Source of the DNA: Vreelandella olivaria
GTDB lineage: Bacteria; Pseudomonadota; Gammaproteobacteria; Pseudomonadales; Halomonadaceae
DNA: 64,000 nt
Direction: 5' to 3'
NCBI GenBank assembly: GCA_004295565.1
Contig: AP019416.1
Location: 2,108,001-2,172,000 of the forward strand
Every line of letters starts with the position of its first letter. The stretch's first letter is position 1. The notes under the pieces are model-generated. The model ran no database searches. It saw only the letters and a program-made list of their open reading frames with translations, and had not been told where the DNA came from. The position numbers and the translations under genes were made by a program. Shown here piece after piece: positions 25,523 through 36,616 of this stretch.

Positions 25523-25837
25523 TCTCCCAGTGCGTTAGTGTTGGTAACCTAGCTGAAGGAAAAATTCAGCCTACAGATAAGAGTCGTGTCTCTATTCAGG
25601 CTACTTGTAGGTAATGTTGATGCGAAGCATCGATTTAATGAGTTGTCGCTGACTGTGCCATGTTTGATAAATGTGCTGGTTACCCTCATATACTTAATGA
25701 TGATGCCTTTATGCTGGCAACTGGGTGGCAAAGGCAAGTTTGCTCGTTACCTTTACGCGTTTGTGCACAGTTTTTGCCAAAAAAGCGACATTGGCAGTCA
25801 TATCGACCATTTCAAGCAAGGTGTAAATGAAACATCG

Positions 25838-26179
25838 ATGAAATATCAAAAGGTTCAAAAGCCGATAGATGAGCGTGAGAAGCTGCGTAAGTTTCGTGAA
25901 CTAGACGATGCTTTTGCCCAGGCTTTACGCCAATTAGATGATCCAGAAAGCGATTTTGATATACCGACAGGCCCGCCGGTACGCTCGCTTGCGGCACTGG
26001 AACAAGAAGATGAAGAAGCCCAGCAGAAAGAACAGCAACATGAGCGGGAGCGTATTTTTAAACAGCGCTTTGAAGCTCTGTTGAGCGAGTATGGCGTGGA
26101 TCATAACGACCTGGCCGAGCTGATCGAAGTACTGCTTGGCTATGGCGTATGGCAGCAAGATATAGTGCCTGGCAGCTAG
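25838..26179 (+). CDS. hypothetical charged coiled-coil protein with an MvaT-like oligomerisation segment
   Basis: I do not recognise an established family. The 113-residue protein is rich in Glu, Gln and Lys and predicted helical. Its C-terminal part FKQRFEALLSEYGVDHNDLAELIEV resembles, by eye, FKAKLEALMNEFGKRPGDVIALLDP of the MvaT protein encoded 1.3 kb away. It lacks any AT-hook region. It could be a modulator that mixes with MvaT; that is inference. The 315-bp stretch before it (25523-25837) holds only a fortuitous hydrophobic reading frame and no clear gene. Confidence 0.55.
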   Translation: MKYQKVQKPIDEREKLRKFRELDDAFAQALRQLDDPESDFDIPTGPPVRSLAALEQEDEEAQQKEQQHERERIFKQRFEALLSEYGVDHNDLAELIEVLLGYGVWQQDIVPGS

Positions 26180-26224
26180 CACCTGCAAAACATCGCAGCA
26201 GGCTTGGCAGGTGTCCTTATGCTA

Positions 26225-27107
26225 GCGGTAGCGATAAATCCGCAAACTCGGCAGAAAGACATCCTGCTCTAGTTTCTCATCGCGTCGCCTGGCCCGTGTG
26301 CGTGTGGTGGGCGGCTGTGGTGCAGGTAGGTTAATGTGGGGCAGTCGTTGATGATGGTCAGGAACAAAAATGGGCATGGCGGCATTCAGTGCTCGCCGTG
26401 TATGCCCATCATCGAGTGGTTCGGTAAAGAACAGGTTTGCCCGCATCAGTGGGGCTTGCGTTTGCACCTGAGCAAGCACTTCCCCGCTGGGGATGCCCGC
26501 TAGTTTACGTAGCTGAATACGAATATGCGGCGCATCGGTATCAAGCTGTAAAGCTTATGTTCAGCTTCTTGCACCGACAGGCGTTTAATAGAGCGACCAC
26601 TGCTGTACCAAGCAAAGCGAACGCGTGAGACAGGCGCTTGTGCGATAGGTAGCTGCCGCCAGCTCTGTTTAAGATGTAAGCGAGCAAGTCCATTGCGGCG
26701 TAACGCTTCATCAACGTGAGGGTGGCGTTGCGGTAAGCGGCTTTTGCATCGCTAAGTGCCTGTGGAAATGCCTGTTTAATATGTTGCAGTAGGTTGCTGA
26801 AATGGGCTTTGGCTTGATTGACCGCATCAATCGCCCTTATCAGTTCATCATTAGCGGCAACGACGGCAATATAGTTGCGCGTCTCACGGCCATCTTGATT
26901 CTGCTCATGCCACATGTCGAATAGGGCTTTACGCAGCCAGTCACGAGGCGGTGTCGCTTGATTAAAGACCCATGTAGCCGGTAGCTGCTGCTCGTATAGC
27001 GAGACGGCTGCTTCAATGGTTTCCAGTAGATGATCAAACTGCTGCTCCAATTGGAGCAGCACATGATAGGCCGAAGGCGATGAGGGGGGAGCGTTTGTTT
27101 CGGCCAT
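26225..27107 (-). CDS. tus: Tus-like DNA replication terminus site-binding protein
   Basis: Several segments line up with E. coli Tus. After correcting an indel near 26595, ALLGT is followed by FAWYSSGRSIKRLSVQEAEHKL, which parallels the RFGW...IIKNL block. The protein ends VFLPSLRIYRYR, like the LIIPRLHLY ending of Tus. The corrected size is near 293 residues against 309. Tus binds Ter sites and stops replication forks in one direction. I found no convincing Ter core (GTTGTAAC type) next to the gene. It is transcribed toward the hypothetical gene at 25838. Confidence 0.72.
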
Positions 27108-27146
27108 GGGTAGTGTAAGGGCTCGCTAGGTCAGTTATAGGGTGCT

Positions 27147-27379
27147 TCAGGTGAGTGGCGCATCCTTGTCGGCTTGCGCAAGGAGCGTTTCTATATCGGC
27201 CTCATCCATGGCGGACTCCCCGATATGCGGTGCGACTCATCGGCCCAGGCGCCCAAATCCAGTAGTTGGCAGCGTTTGCTGCAGAAGGGTCGATAAGTGC
27301 TCTCTGGCAGCCAGGGCACGCGCTTAGCGCATTGCGGGCAATTAACTTCTAGCGGGGAATCGTTTGCAGGGCGAGCCAT
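27147..27379 (-). CDS. yacG: DNA gyrase inhibitor YacG (zinc protein)
   Basis: This small zinc-binding protein has [12 protein letters not shown] and [20 protein letters not shown], giving the four-Cys site C-x2-C and C-x3-C. An indel near 27225 shifts the frame before an acidic tail. YacG binds GyrB and inhibits gyrase in E. coli. It follows coaE and pilD, the usual gammaproteobacterial context. Confidence 0.92.
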
Positions 27380-27414
27380 AAAAAAACTCCAATTGCGATA
27401 ACAGGCGCGATATC

Positions 27415-28030
<616 letters not shown>

Positions 28031-28097
28031 CTAAATTGTATATAACCAGATTTCACATGACCCATTTTTACATGGTTTAGTTTTATATGGTTCAGTT

Positions 28098-28941
28098 TTA
28101 CATGAGCAGGTTGAGATACATTGCCATTATTTCATCGCCGACTAACAGGGCCACCCAGCCCGCGAGGGCGAGAAACGGGCCAAAGGGAAGCGGTGCGCCG
28201 CGTAGGCGGGTGAGCAGGCCTGGGCAGCTAGCCCAACAATGGCCCCAATCCCTGCGGAAAGAACCAAAATCAGCGGTAAAAACTCCATCCCAGCCAGGCG
28301 CCCAGCGCCGCTAGCAGCTTAAAGTCGCCATAGCCCATTCCCTCTTTGCCAGTGACCAGTTTGAATAGCCAATAAAAACTCCACAAGGAAAGATAGCCTA
28401 CCATAGCGCCGATAACGGCACTCGGCAGCATCAGTGGCTGGAAAAGAAGCTGAAACAGTAACCCTGCCCAAAGTAAGGGTAGGGTAATTACGTCGGGCAG
28501 TAGCTGGGTACGAAAGTCGATGACGGCGAGCACTAACAGTACTAAGCAGGCGCCGTAAATGAAGAGCGATTCTGCCGTAAGCCCATGGAGTGCCAGCACA
28601 GCGACGGCCAACAAGCCACCGGCTATTTCTACCAGTGGGTATTGAAGGCTAATAGGCGTTTGGCACGCGGCACAGCGCCCGCGCCGTTTTATCCACCCAA
28701 TTAACGGTAGGTTGTCGTGCCATGCGATAGGGGTTTCACAGCGTGGACACATGGAGCCGGGAGTGGCCAGGTTAAAGCGCGGCGAGTGCTCGGCGCTAAG
28801 CTCAAGTGCTTCGCGGGCTTCATTACGCCAGCCACGCATCAGCATCACCGGCAGACGCGTAATCACCACATTGAGAAAACTGCCCAGGCATAGTCCCATC
28901 AATAAAACAATTAACCACAGAGTAAACGGAGGGTGATGCAT
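28098..28941 (-). CDS. pilD: type IV prepilin peptidase / N-methyltransferase
   Basis: This membrane aspartyl protease cleaves and methylates prepilins. The cytoplasmic zinc motif is CPRCETPIAWHDNLPLIGWIKRRG plus CAAC. The catalytic Asp pair is in VIDFRTQLLPD and GMGYGDFKLL (GxGD). Eight hydrophobic segments are visible. Indels near 28275 and 28220 shift the C-terminus, which then reads LALAGWVALLVGDEIMAMYL. It is in the order pilB-pilC-pilD-coaE-yacG on the minus strand. Confidence 0.94.
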
Positions 28942-28989
28942 GGAGCTCCTTAGGCTTCTTGAAATTAGCGTTGTTTAAGCATTTGACGC

Positions 28990-30216
28990 TTAGAGGGCAG
29001 AGCCCAAGTCGAAGATGGGCAAGTACATAGAGACCACCACGCCGCCGACCAGCACGCCCAGTACCACGATAATAATCGGTTCCATCAGCGAAGTGAGGGC
29101 ATCGACCTTATTGTCGACTTCCTCTTCATAGTAATCAGCCACGCGATTGAGCATGGCATCCAGCGACCCTGCCTCTTCGCCGATGCTAACCATTTGAATC
29201 GCCAGGAGGGAAGCGGTTGGTCATCCGCATGGCGAAGTGTAGCTGTTGCCCGGTGGCTACGTCCTGGCGCGTTTGTACCACCGCCCGTTCGTACACTTTA
29301 TTGCCTGTGGCACCGGCGGCGGTGTCTAAGCCTTCAACGAGGGGTACACCTGAGGCAAAGGTGGTCGCTAATGTACGCGAAAAAACGGGCGATGGCGGAT
29401 TTATGCATAATATCGCCAATGACCGGTAACCGCAGCAGCAAAGCGTGCATGCGGTAGGCGACATTAGGCGAGCGCTGAATGCTTATTCTGAGCAGGAGGA
29501 CGGCAGCCATCACTGCGCCGAGCGCGGCTAGCCAATAACGCTGGGCAAGCTCGGATAAGTTCACGGTCAGTTGGGTTAATGCAGGGAGTTCAGCGCCAAA
29601 GCTTTGGAACATGCTTTCAAATTCAGGCACCACTTTAATTAACAGCAACATGGTCACCGCAATGCCAATCGTCATAACGGCGGTGGGGTACCAAAGAGCT
29701 TTCTTAACCCGCGCTTTCAGCGACTCAACCTTCTCTTTGTAGGTCGCAATTCGATCGAGCATTTGATCCAACGCACCGGACTGCTCGCCAGCACTGACCA
29801 GGTTAACAAACAGTCGATCAAAGTGTTTGGGGTGACGGTTCAATGCATCTGAGAAGCTGGCACCTGACGATACATCGCTCATCATATGCTGAACAAGGGC
29901 AACCATAGCCGGTTTTGAGGCTCTCTGCCACTACTTGAAGTGCTTGCAGCAACGGGATGCCAGCACGAATCATGGTGGCCATTTGACGTGCAAAGACCAT
30001 GACATCGTTGGGATTAATGCGGCCGCTGCCGCCGAGGTTGCCTTTTACTAATCCGGCCGATAACGATATGCTGCTTGGTGAGTTCAGCGGCTACTTCGGC
30101 TTTACTGCGGCCAATCATCTCACCGCTTAGCGCTCTATCCTGTGGGCCTTTACCCTCCATTTCCAGCGCGCTAGCTTGATGGCGGGCGTTTGGCGTCGAC
30201 GTGCCGTTTTAGCCAT
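28990..30216 (-). CDS. pilC: type IV pilus inner-membrane platform protein PilC
   Basis: The two T2SF/GspF domains are visible: [24 protein letters not shown] with [18 protein letters not shown], and [24 protein letters not shown] with [23 protein letters not shown]. Three membrane helices include [25 protein letters not shown]. Frameshifts near 30170, 30050, 29910, 29390 and 29200 fragment it. The corrected length is about 405 residues. It follows pilB after 3 bp. Confidence 0.94.
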
Positions 30217-30219
30217 GCC

Positions 30220-31972
30220 TTACTCCTTACTCACTCGGTTAACCTCTTCCAGGCTGGTAATACCCTGCATGACTTTCAGTAACCCACTGCGGTGCAGGCT
30301 TGGGTAGCCCTCCTTGCGCCTCTGATGATCGATATCTAATGCGTTAGCATCGCGCATAATCAGCTGACGCATCGCTTCGGTAATCGGCACTACCTCATAA
30401 ATGCCAATTCGCCCTTTATAGCCGTGGGTACACTGCTTGCAACCTACCGGCCTGTAGATAGTCGCCTGTTGGATTTCTTCGCTGCTAAAGCCCTCTTTGC
30501 GCAGTGCCTCATGGGGAATGTCAATGGGCTCTTTGCAGTGTTGACACAGTTTGCGGGCCAGCCGCTGGGCAATAATCAAACTAACGGCGCTGGCGATGTT
30601 AAACGAAGAGACGCCCATATTTGCCAGACGAGTCAGCGTTTCAGCTGCCGAGTTGGTATGCACCGTGGAGAGTACCAGGTGGCCTGTCTGGGCCGCTTTA
30701 ACGGCAATTTCGGCGGTTTCAAGGTCACGAATTTCGCCTACCATCACCACATCCGGGTCTTGGCGTAAAAACGCCCTTAGTGCACTGGCAAAATCGAGGC
30801 CGATCTTAGGTAATACGTTCACTTGATTGATACCGGCGACTTTGATCTCAACCGGATCTTCAGCGGTACAAATATTACGTTCCACTTTATTAAGGATATT
30901 AATGCCGGTATATAACGTAACAGTTTTACCACTGCCGGTAGGGCCGGTGACCAAAATCATGCCCTGGGGTTGTTTTAACGCATGTTCATAATGGCCCCGT
31001 TGGTCGTCGGTAAAACCCAGTTGCTCTATACCCAGTTGTGCTGCGGTCGGATCTAATATCCGCAGCACTAACTTTCGCCATAGACTGTTGGCAGTGAGTT
31101 AACCCGGAAATCGAGAGCGGGTGCGTGAAAGCTTTAACTTTATCGAGCCATCCTGGGGTAAGCGACGTTCCGATATATCCAGTCGAGCCATAATTTTTAG
31201 CCGGGCCGCGATGCGATTGCGCATGGCAAAGGGGGGGCGCGCGACTTCTATGAGCATGCCATCAATACGAAAGCGTACCCGGTAGAGGGTTTCGTAAGGC
31301 TCAAAATGGATATCAGAGGCGCCCCGGCGGATCGCGTCTAAGAGTATTTTGTTGACGAACTTAACAATAGGCGCGTCTTCACTATTTTGAGAGGACTCTT
31401 CCAGAGGAACTTCGTCACCATCGTTGTTCTGCACAACGCTCAGCGAATTCACCGCATCATCTAACTCATCCAGCTGATCAAGCATGCCACGCCCGTTTTG
31501 AGCAAGGTAGCTATTGAGAGCGACCGTGATTTGATCAACGGGAGCTAGGATACCTTCCACACTCAGGCCGGTCGCAAACTGCAACTCATCCAGTTGCGTC
31601 AAAGTGGCGGGGTAGGGAACCGCAACCGTTAGGCGATGGCCATGGCGGGCTAGTGGCAGAACGTTAAGGCTCTGCAGCACTTTGATAGGGTAGTCAGAAG
31701 CGGGAGGCAGCGCGGACAGACGAACTGCTTCCAGATCTATGACCGGCAGCCCATACTCCCAGCCAGCCGCCAGTGTGGCTTTGTTAGGGTCGACCAAGCC
31801 ACTTTCGATCACATGCTGGAGTAACGATATTTCCAGATCCGACGCGGTGGTTTCCGCCGTGGCGGCCTGGGCATCGGTCAACAAGCCGTGCTTAACCAAA
31901 CGCTGGGCAATGCCGCGCAGGCCACCACGCGCGGCGGCATGGCTTAACGTCGACTCAAAGGGGCTGGCTCAT
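30220..31972 (-). CDS. pilB: type IV pilus assembly ATPase PilB
   Basis: This hexameric extension ATPase has Walker [15 protein letters not shown], Asp box and Walker [16 protein letters not shown], and a His box ([13 protein letters not shown]). Two Cys pairs form the zinc site ([17 protein letters not shown]). The N-terminal MshE-type domain precedes it. Indels near 31956, near 31100 and near 30310 break the frame. The total is about 580 residues. It is divergent from pilA, with a 238-bp regulatory gap between them. Confidence 0.95.
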
Positions 31973-32210
31973 TAAAAAACCTGTTTTACATCAGTGTAGG
32001 CGTGTTACTTGTACCATAAACTAGCGTTTATAGGCATTAAATGGCTAATCATGACGCATAGTTAAAGTAGCCGTTGACTAAGCCGATAACGTTAATAGAG
32101 TGTGTTGTAAAAACAGATCACGTAAGCTAGTGTAACCTCTACTGTTTCTAATTCTTTTAAGGATTTCGGTTCCTTATAAAGGCTTGCCCTACCCCACAGG
32201 AGATGCCTTC

Positions 32211-32733
32211 ATGCAGAATGCTGCACAACCTATTTCTCGTCACACCAAGCAAGGCGGTTTCACGCTGATTGAGCTGATGATCGTCGTTGCGATCATTGGT
32301 GTGTTGGCTTCTATTGCCATACCCCAATATCAGAATTACGTGGGCCGTGCGCAAGCTGCAGAGGCTTTACTGCTACAGCAGGTTTGAGAGCTGATATCGG
32401 TTTATATTTTTCTGAGAATGGAAACTTCGTAGGCTATCAAACTGTAAATGGCACCCTTCTTACATCTCCAATACAGCAGGTCAAATTGGTGGTCAGTACA
32501 TCAGTAGTGTGACCCTCAATGGACAAGCGAGCGGTGGGTTCACAGTTGCATTTGATAATGGTGTTCATAACGGTTCTTCAATGATAATTCAGCCACTAAT
32601 TAGCAGTGGGACTACTAATGACGCAGTAGCAACTGCTTCCACAAACGGTGGGCAAATTACTGGATGGCGTTGTAGTAGTAGCAGTACTCCTCCCATCGAC
32701 AATACTTATCTTCCTTCAGCTTGCCGTCCTTAA
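32211..32733 (+). CDS. pilA: type IV pilin PilA
   Basis: The short positively charged leader [16 protein letters not shown] is followed by [20 protein letters not shown], the class III cleavage and methylation signal with Glu5 of the mature protein. A Cys pair near the C-terminus (WRCSSSS...YLPSACRP) forms the D-loop. Indels near 32380 and 32460 shift the frame. The corrected protein is about 174 residues. It is separately transcribed opposite pilB and ended by a strong terminator. I could not identify a sigma-54 promoter in 31973-32210. Confidence 0.93.
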
Positions 32734-32750
32734 CTTTTTACTTGTTTTCA

Positions 32751-32774
32751 AAAGGGCCTTCGGGCCCTTTTTAT
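32751..32774 (+). terminator. rho-independent terminator of pilA
   Basis: The stem AAAGGGCC / GGGCCCTTT with a TTC loop is followed by TTATT, 18 bp past the pilA stop. Confidence 0.92.
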
Positions 32775-32837
32775 TCCATACTTCCTACGCATTTGTTCTT
32801 TACACTGTAAGCCCTGACCTTAAGCGAGGAGCTTACA

Positions 32838-33271
32838 GTGACGCCCATTAAACTGATTGCCATGAGTGCGCTTGGCGCGCTGCTACTCAATAGCACTGCC
32901 TTTGCCCAGCCTGATCATGCCCCGGCTCACGGCGCCCGTGATAAGGGCCAGCCCCAGCAGCATGAATCTAACCGACATGGTCACTCCGGGATGAGCGGGT
33001 TGATTTACCGCGCATCAACGAACGTGAACTACGCCAGTTACTGCGCCGACATGATGCACCGCGAGCCGAAGCGTTACCGCCAGGTATTCAACGTAATCTT
33101 GAGCGTGGCAAACCCTTGCCTCCCGGTATCGCCAAGCGTTTTGATGGCCCGCTAGCGTCTCAGTTGCCCGACTACCCAGGCTATGAGTGGGAGCGTGTTG
33201 GCGCTGATGTGGTGTTAATCGAAGCAGCCACGCGCATCGTTGTGGATGTTTTGGTAGACGTATTGCGCTAA
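32838..33271 (+). CDS. CigR/RcnB-like periplasmic protein
   Basis: A signal peptide (IAMSALGALLLNSTAFAQ) leads into a His- and Gln-rich linker. The conserved RcnB-like domain follows (RGKPLPPGIAKRFDGPL; LPDYPGYEWERVGADVVLIE; IVVDVLVDVLR). The GTG at 32838 has AGGAG upstream. Indels near 32990 and 33115 break the frame. Family members are periplasmic or inner-membrane-anchored, and some modulate metal homeostasis or virulence. A function here is not established. Confidence 0.75.
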
Positions 33272-33365
33272 CCACTACCGCTGGAAGTCGGTTTGACTCG
33301 AAAATTACATCTCGGCGGCTTATGGTAGAGACTCATAGCATCATCGCGTTCTAAAGGGAGATTCA

Positions 33366-34184
33366 ATGAGCGACCATACACTAGCCGCGCGTCTTGAAAT
33401 TACTATCGCTATTGCTGAAGAAGCGGGGCAGATGATAATCAAGGCGCGGGAGCAGCAGGACTTTGCCCAGCGCTTAAAAAGGATAACGAACTGGTCACCG
33501 ATGTGGATGTGGCCGTGGACAAGTTGATTAGTCAGCGCCTGGAGGAGCACTTCCCCGGAGAAGCGCGGCTGAGTGAAGAGCTCGCCCCGAGAGCGCTTTA
33601 CATGAAACGGCGCCAAAACTGTGGGTGGTGGATCCCATTGATGGCACGGTTAATTTCGCTCAAGGGCTTCGCCATGTAGCGGTCTCCATTGGCTGGATGG
33701 AAGCGGGCGTCGCCAAGGTGGGCGTTGTGCATGCGCCGTTTTTGGGGGAGACCTTCAGTGCTGCTGAGGGCACTGGAGCTTATTGTAACGGTAAATCCAT
33801 ACAGCCCAGCAGTGCAGATTCACTGGCGCACACCTTGGTCGGCACAGGGTTCCCATATCGTAAAGAGGAGCGTAAACAGCTTTTGAAGCGGTTGGAAGCC
33901 GTGTTATTTGAGTGCCAGGACGTTCGTCGCAATGGCGCAGCAGCGCTCGATTTGTGCGATGTCGCCTGCGGCCGCCTGGATGCTTATTACGAAAGTGTCT
34001 CGCCCTGGGATTTTGTTGCAGGCTGGGTTATTGCCCGGGAAGCCGGCGCACGAGTAGGGCACCTATACCCAGTGCCTTCAGCGGTGCCAGAAGATATTTA
34101 CCCTGATCATTTAATCGTAACGGCCCCGGTGTATATGATGCCATGGCCTATTTATTGCTTGAGGCAGACCAACGCAAGCCATAA
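33366..34184 (+). CDS. inositol monophosphatase family protein
   Basis: This is a metal-dependent phosphatase with the motif WVVDPIDGTVNFAQG and the C-terminal SPWDFVAGWVIAREAGA (WD-x-aAg). Upstream, DNELVTDVDVAVDK is the first metal motif. Indels near 33478, 33590 and 34133 shift the frame. The corrected length is about 272 residues. It could dephosphorylate inositol phosphate, 3'-phosphoadenosine phosphate or a sugar phosphate. It lies upstream of tRNA-Pro, on the core side. Confidence 0.88.
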
Positions 34185-34316
34185 AGGGCGATGAGCGTTA
34201 TGGCGGTGTGTGACAAATACTTGAAAAGAAAGCGCTATAAGGGCTTTTCATTTATGCAAGAAACCGCTAGTATACGCACCGTCTTGAGGCAAAGATGTAG
34301 CGGCCAATAAAGACAG

Positions 34317-34393
34317 CGGAGCGTGGCGCAGCTTGGTAGCGCGTTGCAATGGGGTTGCAAAGGTCGCAGGTTCGAATCCTGTCGCTCCGACCA
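34317..34393 (+). tRNA. tRNA-Pro (anticodon GGG)
   Basis: The acceptor stem CGGAGCG pairs with CGCTCCG and is followed by ACCA. The D-arm is GCGCAGCTTGGTAGCGC. The anticodon stem TTGCA / TGCAA encloses the loop ATGGGGT with anticodon GGG. The T-arm contains GGTTCGAATCC. The length is 77 nt with encoded CCA. The DNA downstream changes to mobile and acquired genes, so this tRNA marks the island edge. Confidence 0.97.
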
Positions 34394-34410
34394 AGAATAT
34401 ATAAAACGGT

Positions 34411-34443
34411 CACTATAGCAAATTGCTATAGTGGCCTTTTTGT
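34411..34443 (+). terminator. terminator after tRNA-Pro
   Basis: The perfect stem CACTATAGCAA / TTGCTATAGTG is followed by GCCTTTTTG, starting 18 bp after the tRNA. Confidence 0.9.
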
Positions 34444-34500
34444 TGGGTAAATTTTAGGGAGCAAATAGGTAGCTGTAAGCGAACGCCGTATTTGGCACTA

Positions 34501-35413
34501 GGCTTTGTCTGAAAACGTGAATTTGCTATTGTTTTCTATGCAGCAGTTGCATAGGTGAAGTATGGCAGGACGTTACGAAATCTCTGATCAGGGCTGGGAG
34601 CTCATCAAAGACATTGTGGTATCGCCAGCGAAAGCAATTGGGCGCCCACGCCGTGATGACCGCCAAATGCTAAACGGCATTTTTGGATCCTTTGCTCAGG
34701 GGCTAAGTGGCGTGATTTACCCGACCGTTACGGCCCTTGGAAAACGGTTTATGACCGATTCCGGCAATGGCGCGATGATGGCACTTTTGAAGCGATATTA
34801 ACGCGCTTACAGCTACGTTTGCGTGAAGATGGCTTGATGGATCTGGATACATGGATGATTGATTCAACCTCAATTCGTGCCACACGCGCCGCCTCTGGAG
34901 GTGGCAAAAGGAGGGCAGCGAGAACCCGTAGATCATGCATTGGGACGTAGTCGAGGCGGGTTAACGACCAAAATTCATATGGTCTTTGATCGAAACGGCT
35001 GGCCATTGGCGTTTACGTTATCACCAGGACAGCAGTCGGATACGCAGCACTTCATTTCCACTCTGGAACGTATCCGTTTGCCTGGTTTGTCAGGGCGCCC
35101 TCGAACTCGCTGCCGGTTTATCGTGGGAGATAAGGGCTACGACAGTGATTTTCTTCGCCGTTACTGTGATGGGCGCGGCATAAAGCCGATTATTGCCAGC
35201 CGAAAGATGCAACGTAAATCACGCCCCGGATTGCCACGCGGCTTTGAGAAGCCCAAATATCGAGAAAGAAATATCATTGAGCGCTGCATTGGCTGGGTTA
35301 AAGAACTTCGCCATATTTGCACTCGCTACGATAAGCTCGAAAGCAGCTTCAATGCGATGGTATGCCTAGGGTGCATAGATCGCAGCTTGCGAGCTAACCT
35401 TTCAGACAAAGCC
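34501..35413 (+). mobile_element. IS5-family insertion sequence (IS427-like), 913 bp
   Basis: The terminal inverted repeats are GGCTTTGTCTGAAAACG on the left and its match ending CAGACAAAGCC on the right. They are flanked by CTA...TAG, which fits TA duplication at a CTAG target. It carries one transposase gene. The 141-bp MITE at 48188 has nearly the same ends and is probably mobilised by this family. It lies 108 bp past tRNA-Pro. Confidence 0.92.
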
Positions 35414-35416
35414 TAG
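34562..35416 (+). CDS. IS5-family transposase
   Basis: The DDE residues lie in DTWMIDSTSIRATRA, IVGDKGYDSDF and KYRERNIIERCIGWVKELRH. Indels near 34687 and 34900 break the frame. The normal gene would be a single frame of about 280 residues. The stop codon TAG is completed by the target-site bases just outside the right end. The element looks complete apart from the sequence errors. Confidence 0.88.
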
Positions 35417-35422
35417 GAAATG

Positions 35423-35841
35423 TCAGCTAACTGCACCCTTGAATAGCTCACCGATTCCATATTTCAGTGCTTCTTGGCCGGTCACTGGTCCTGCTGACCT
35501 GATAGCTTGTATTAACCTGTCTAGCCCTTTAGGCTTATTGAGTTCTTTGAGCACCTCTGCTCCCACAGGCGTTAGTATTAGGTGGGTATTTGCGTAACTT
35601 CTACCCCTCCCAGCTCGCGTGATTGTCCCCATCGATATTCCGGTTTGAGATCGCGATTTTTGATAAGACCAGCGTCGTAGATTTCGTCCATGTGGTAGAC
35701 AAATTTTAGATATTCATTCTCGCTTGCTGCTTGAACATCATCGCCTACAAACTGTTTGTAGAGTTGGCCTAGCCGGGTGCCTACATACTCACCTTCCCCA
35801 ATAGCTGCAAGAATCTGTTGGACTAACGCTGGTTGCAACAT
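35423..35841 (-). CDS. hypothetical protein, possible winged-helix (DUF2513-like)
   Basis: The protein of about 139 residues starts MLQPALVQQILAAIGEGEYVG. It has EYLKFVYHMDEIYDAGLIKN and, after an indel near 35610, THLILTPVGAEVLKELNKP. This order recalls small phage-type winged-helix proteins such as DUF2513, but the match is by eye only. It abuts the IS5 right end and the methylase remnant, so it is probably part of a decayed prophage. Confidence 0.5.
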
Positions 35842-35868
35842 AGGTAATGCTCCTTGATATGTAGGCAT

Positions 35869-36410
35869 CTAAAACGACCCCGCTGGCTCGGCTTCTACAT
35901 CCCAGCTGAAGATCAGCACCTCTTTGGCGTCTGAGCCTTTGCCGCCGACGGGTTAGTGTATGTCGGTGGTTTCGATGTGGTAGCCAGTTAAAGATCCGGC
36001 GGATGTCTGGGTGGTCTTTGAGGCTGATGATGGCCTTGCCTTTGAGCTTTGGCAACATGCTTGCCATTTCCTCGTACTACTCTATGTCAAAGGGTGCCCT
36101 ATATCCTTCTGTCTGCCAGTAGGGTGGATCCATATAAAGAGAGTGTGTGGGTGGTCATAGCGTTCGATGCAGCCCTGCCAGCTTAGGTGCTCTATAAAGG
36201 TGCTTGATAGGCGAAGGTGTGTAGTGGGCCGCTTAGAGCGACTCCTCTAAGTGCAGCGGGTTTAAGCCCGGTGGTGGCAGTGCCAAACGTTTGGCCTTCT
36301 ATGCGGGCACTAAAGGCGTTTTGCTGTAGGTAATGAAGCGGGCTTCAACGCCGGTAGCCCCACCCCAGGCAGTCACTCGCCTGCTGCGCAAACCGCATCA
36401 ATGATGGCTA
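35869..36410 (-). pseudogene. remnant of a phage-type DNA adenine methylase
   Basis: The C-terminal part can be read across frames: YMDPPYWQTEGY (the D-P-P-Y motif IV of adenine N6-methylases), then MASMLPKLKGKAIISLKDHPDIRRIF, and finally FSWDVEAEPAGSF before the stop at 35869. Upstream pieces such as NAFSARIEGQTFGTATTG also fit phage DNA adenine methylases. Several stops and shifts occur and the N-terminal SAM motif is missing. Unlike the core genes this is a real remnant. It points to an old prophage behind tRNA-Pro. Confidence 0.72.
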
Positions 36411-36616
36411 TCCGCCTCACACAACAAGAGCACCCGCTGCGGTGAATGCACCCAAACACATAGTGCGTGTAAGCGACGTGCTCAGTCGCGTGCATTGCGG
36501 TGTGTACCTGGAAAGCCAAACCGAAGTGCCTCTATGGATGAGCTTAGAAAAGAGCTGCAAGAGGCAATTTAAGCAGGCAAGCGCGTTCAAGTGCGTTAGT
36601 GTTCGAACGATTCTTG

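Noticed and set aside
25586-25837. N-terminal extension with a membrane segment for the protein at 25838
   Set aside because: The extension lacks a ribosome-binding site and family support, and its composition differs from the charged protein that follows.
27108-27146. A Ter site in the tus promoter
   Set aside because: No sequence resembling the GTTGTAAC core on either strand is present here.
31973-32210. A sigma-54 promoter for pilA
   Set aside because: No TGGCAC-N5-TTGC type element could be found; indels could hide one, so I made no call.
34562-35416. Programmed frameshift in the IS5 transposase
   Set aside because: The shifts occur at more than one place without a slippery sequence at the expected position, and the same kind of indel hits core genes.
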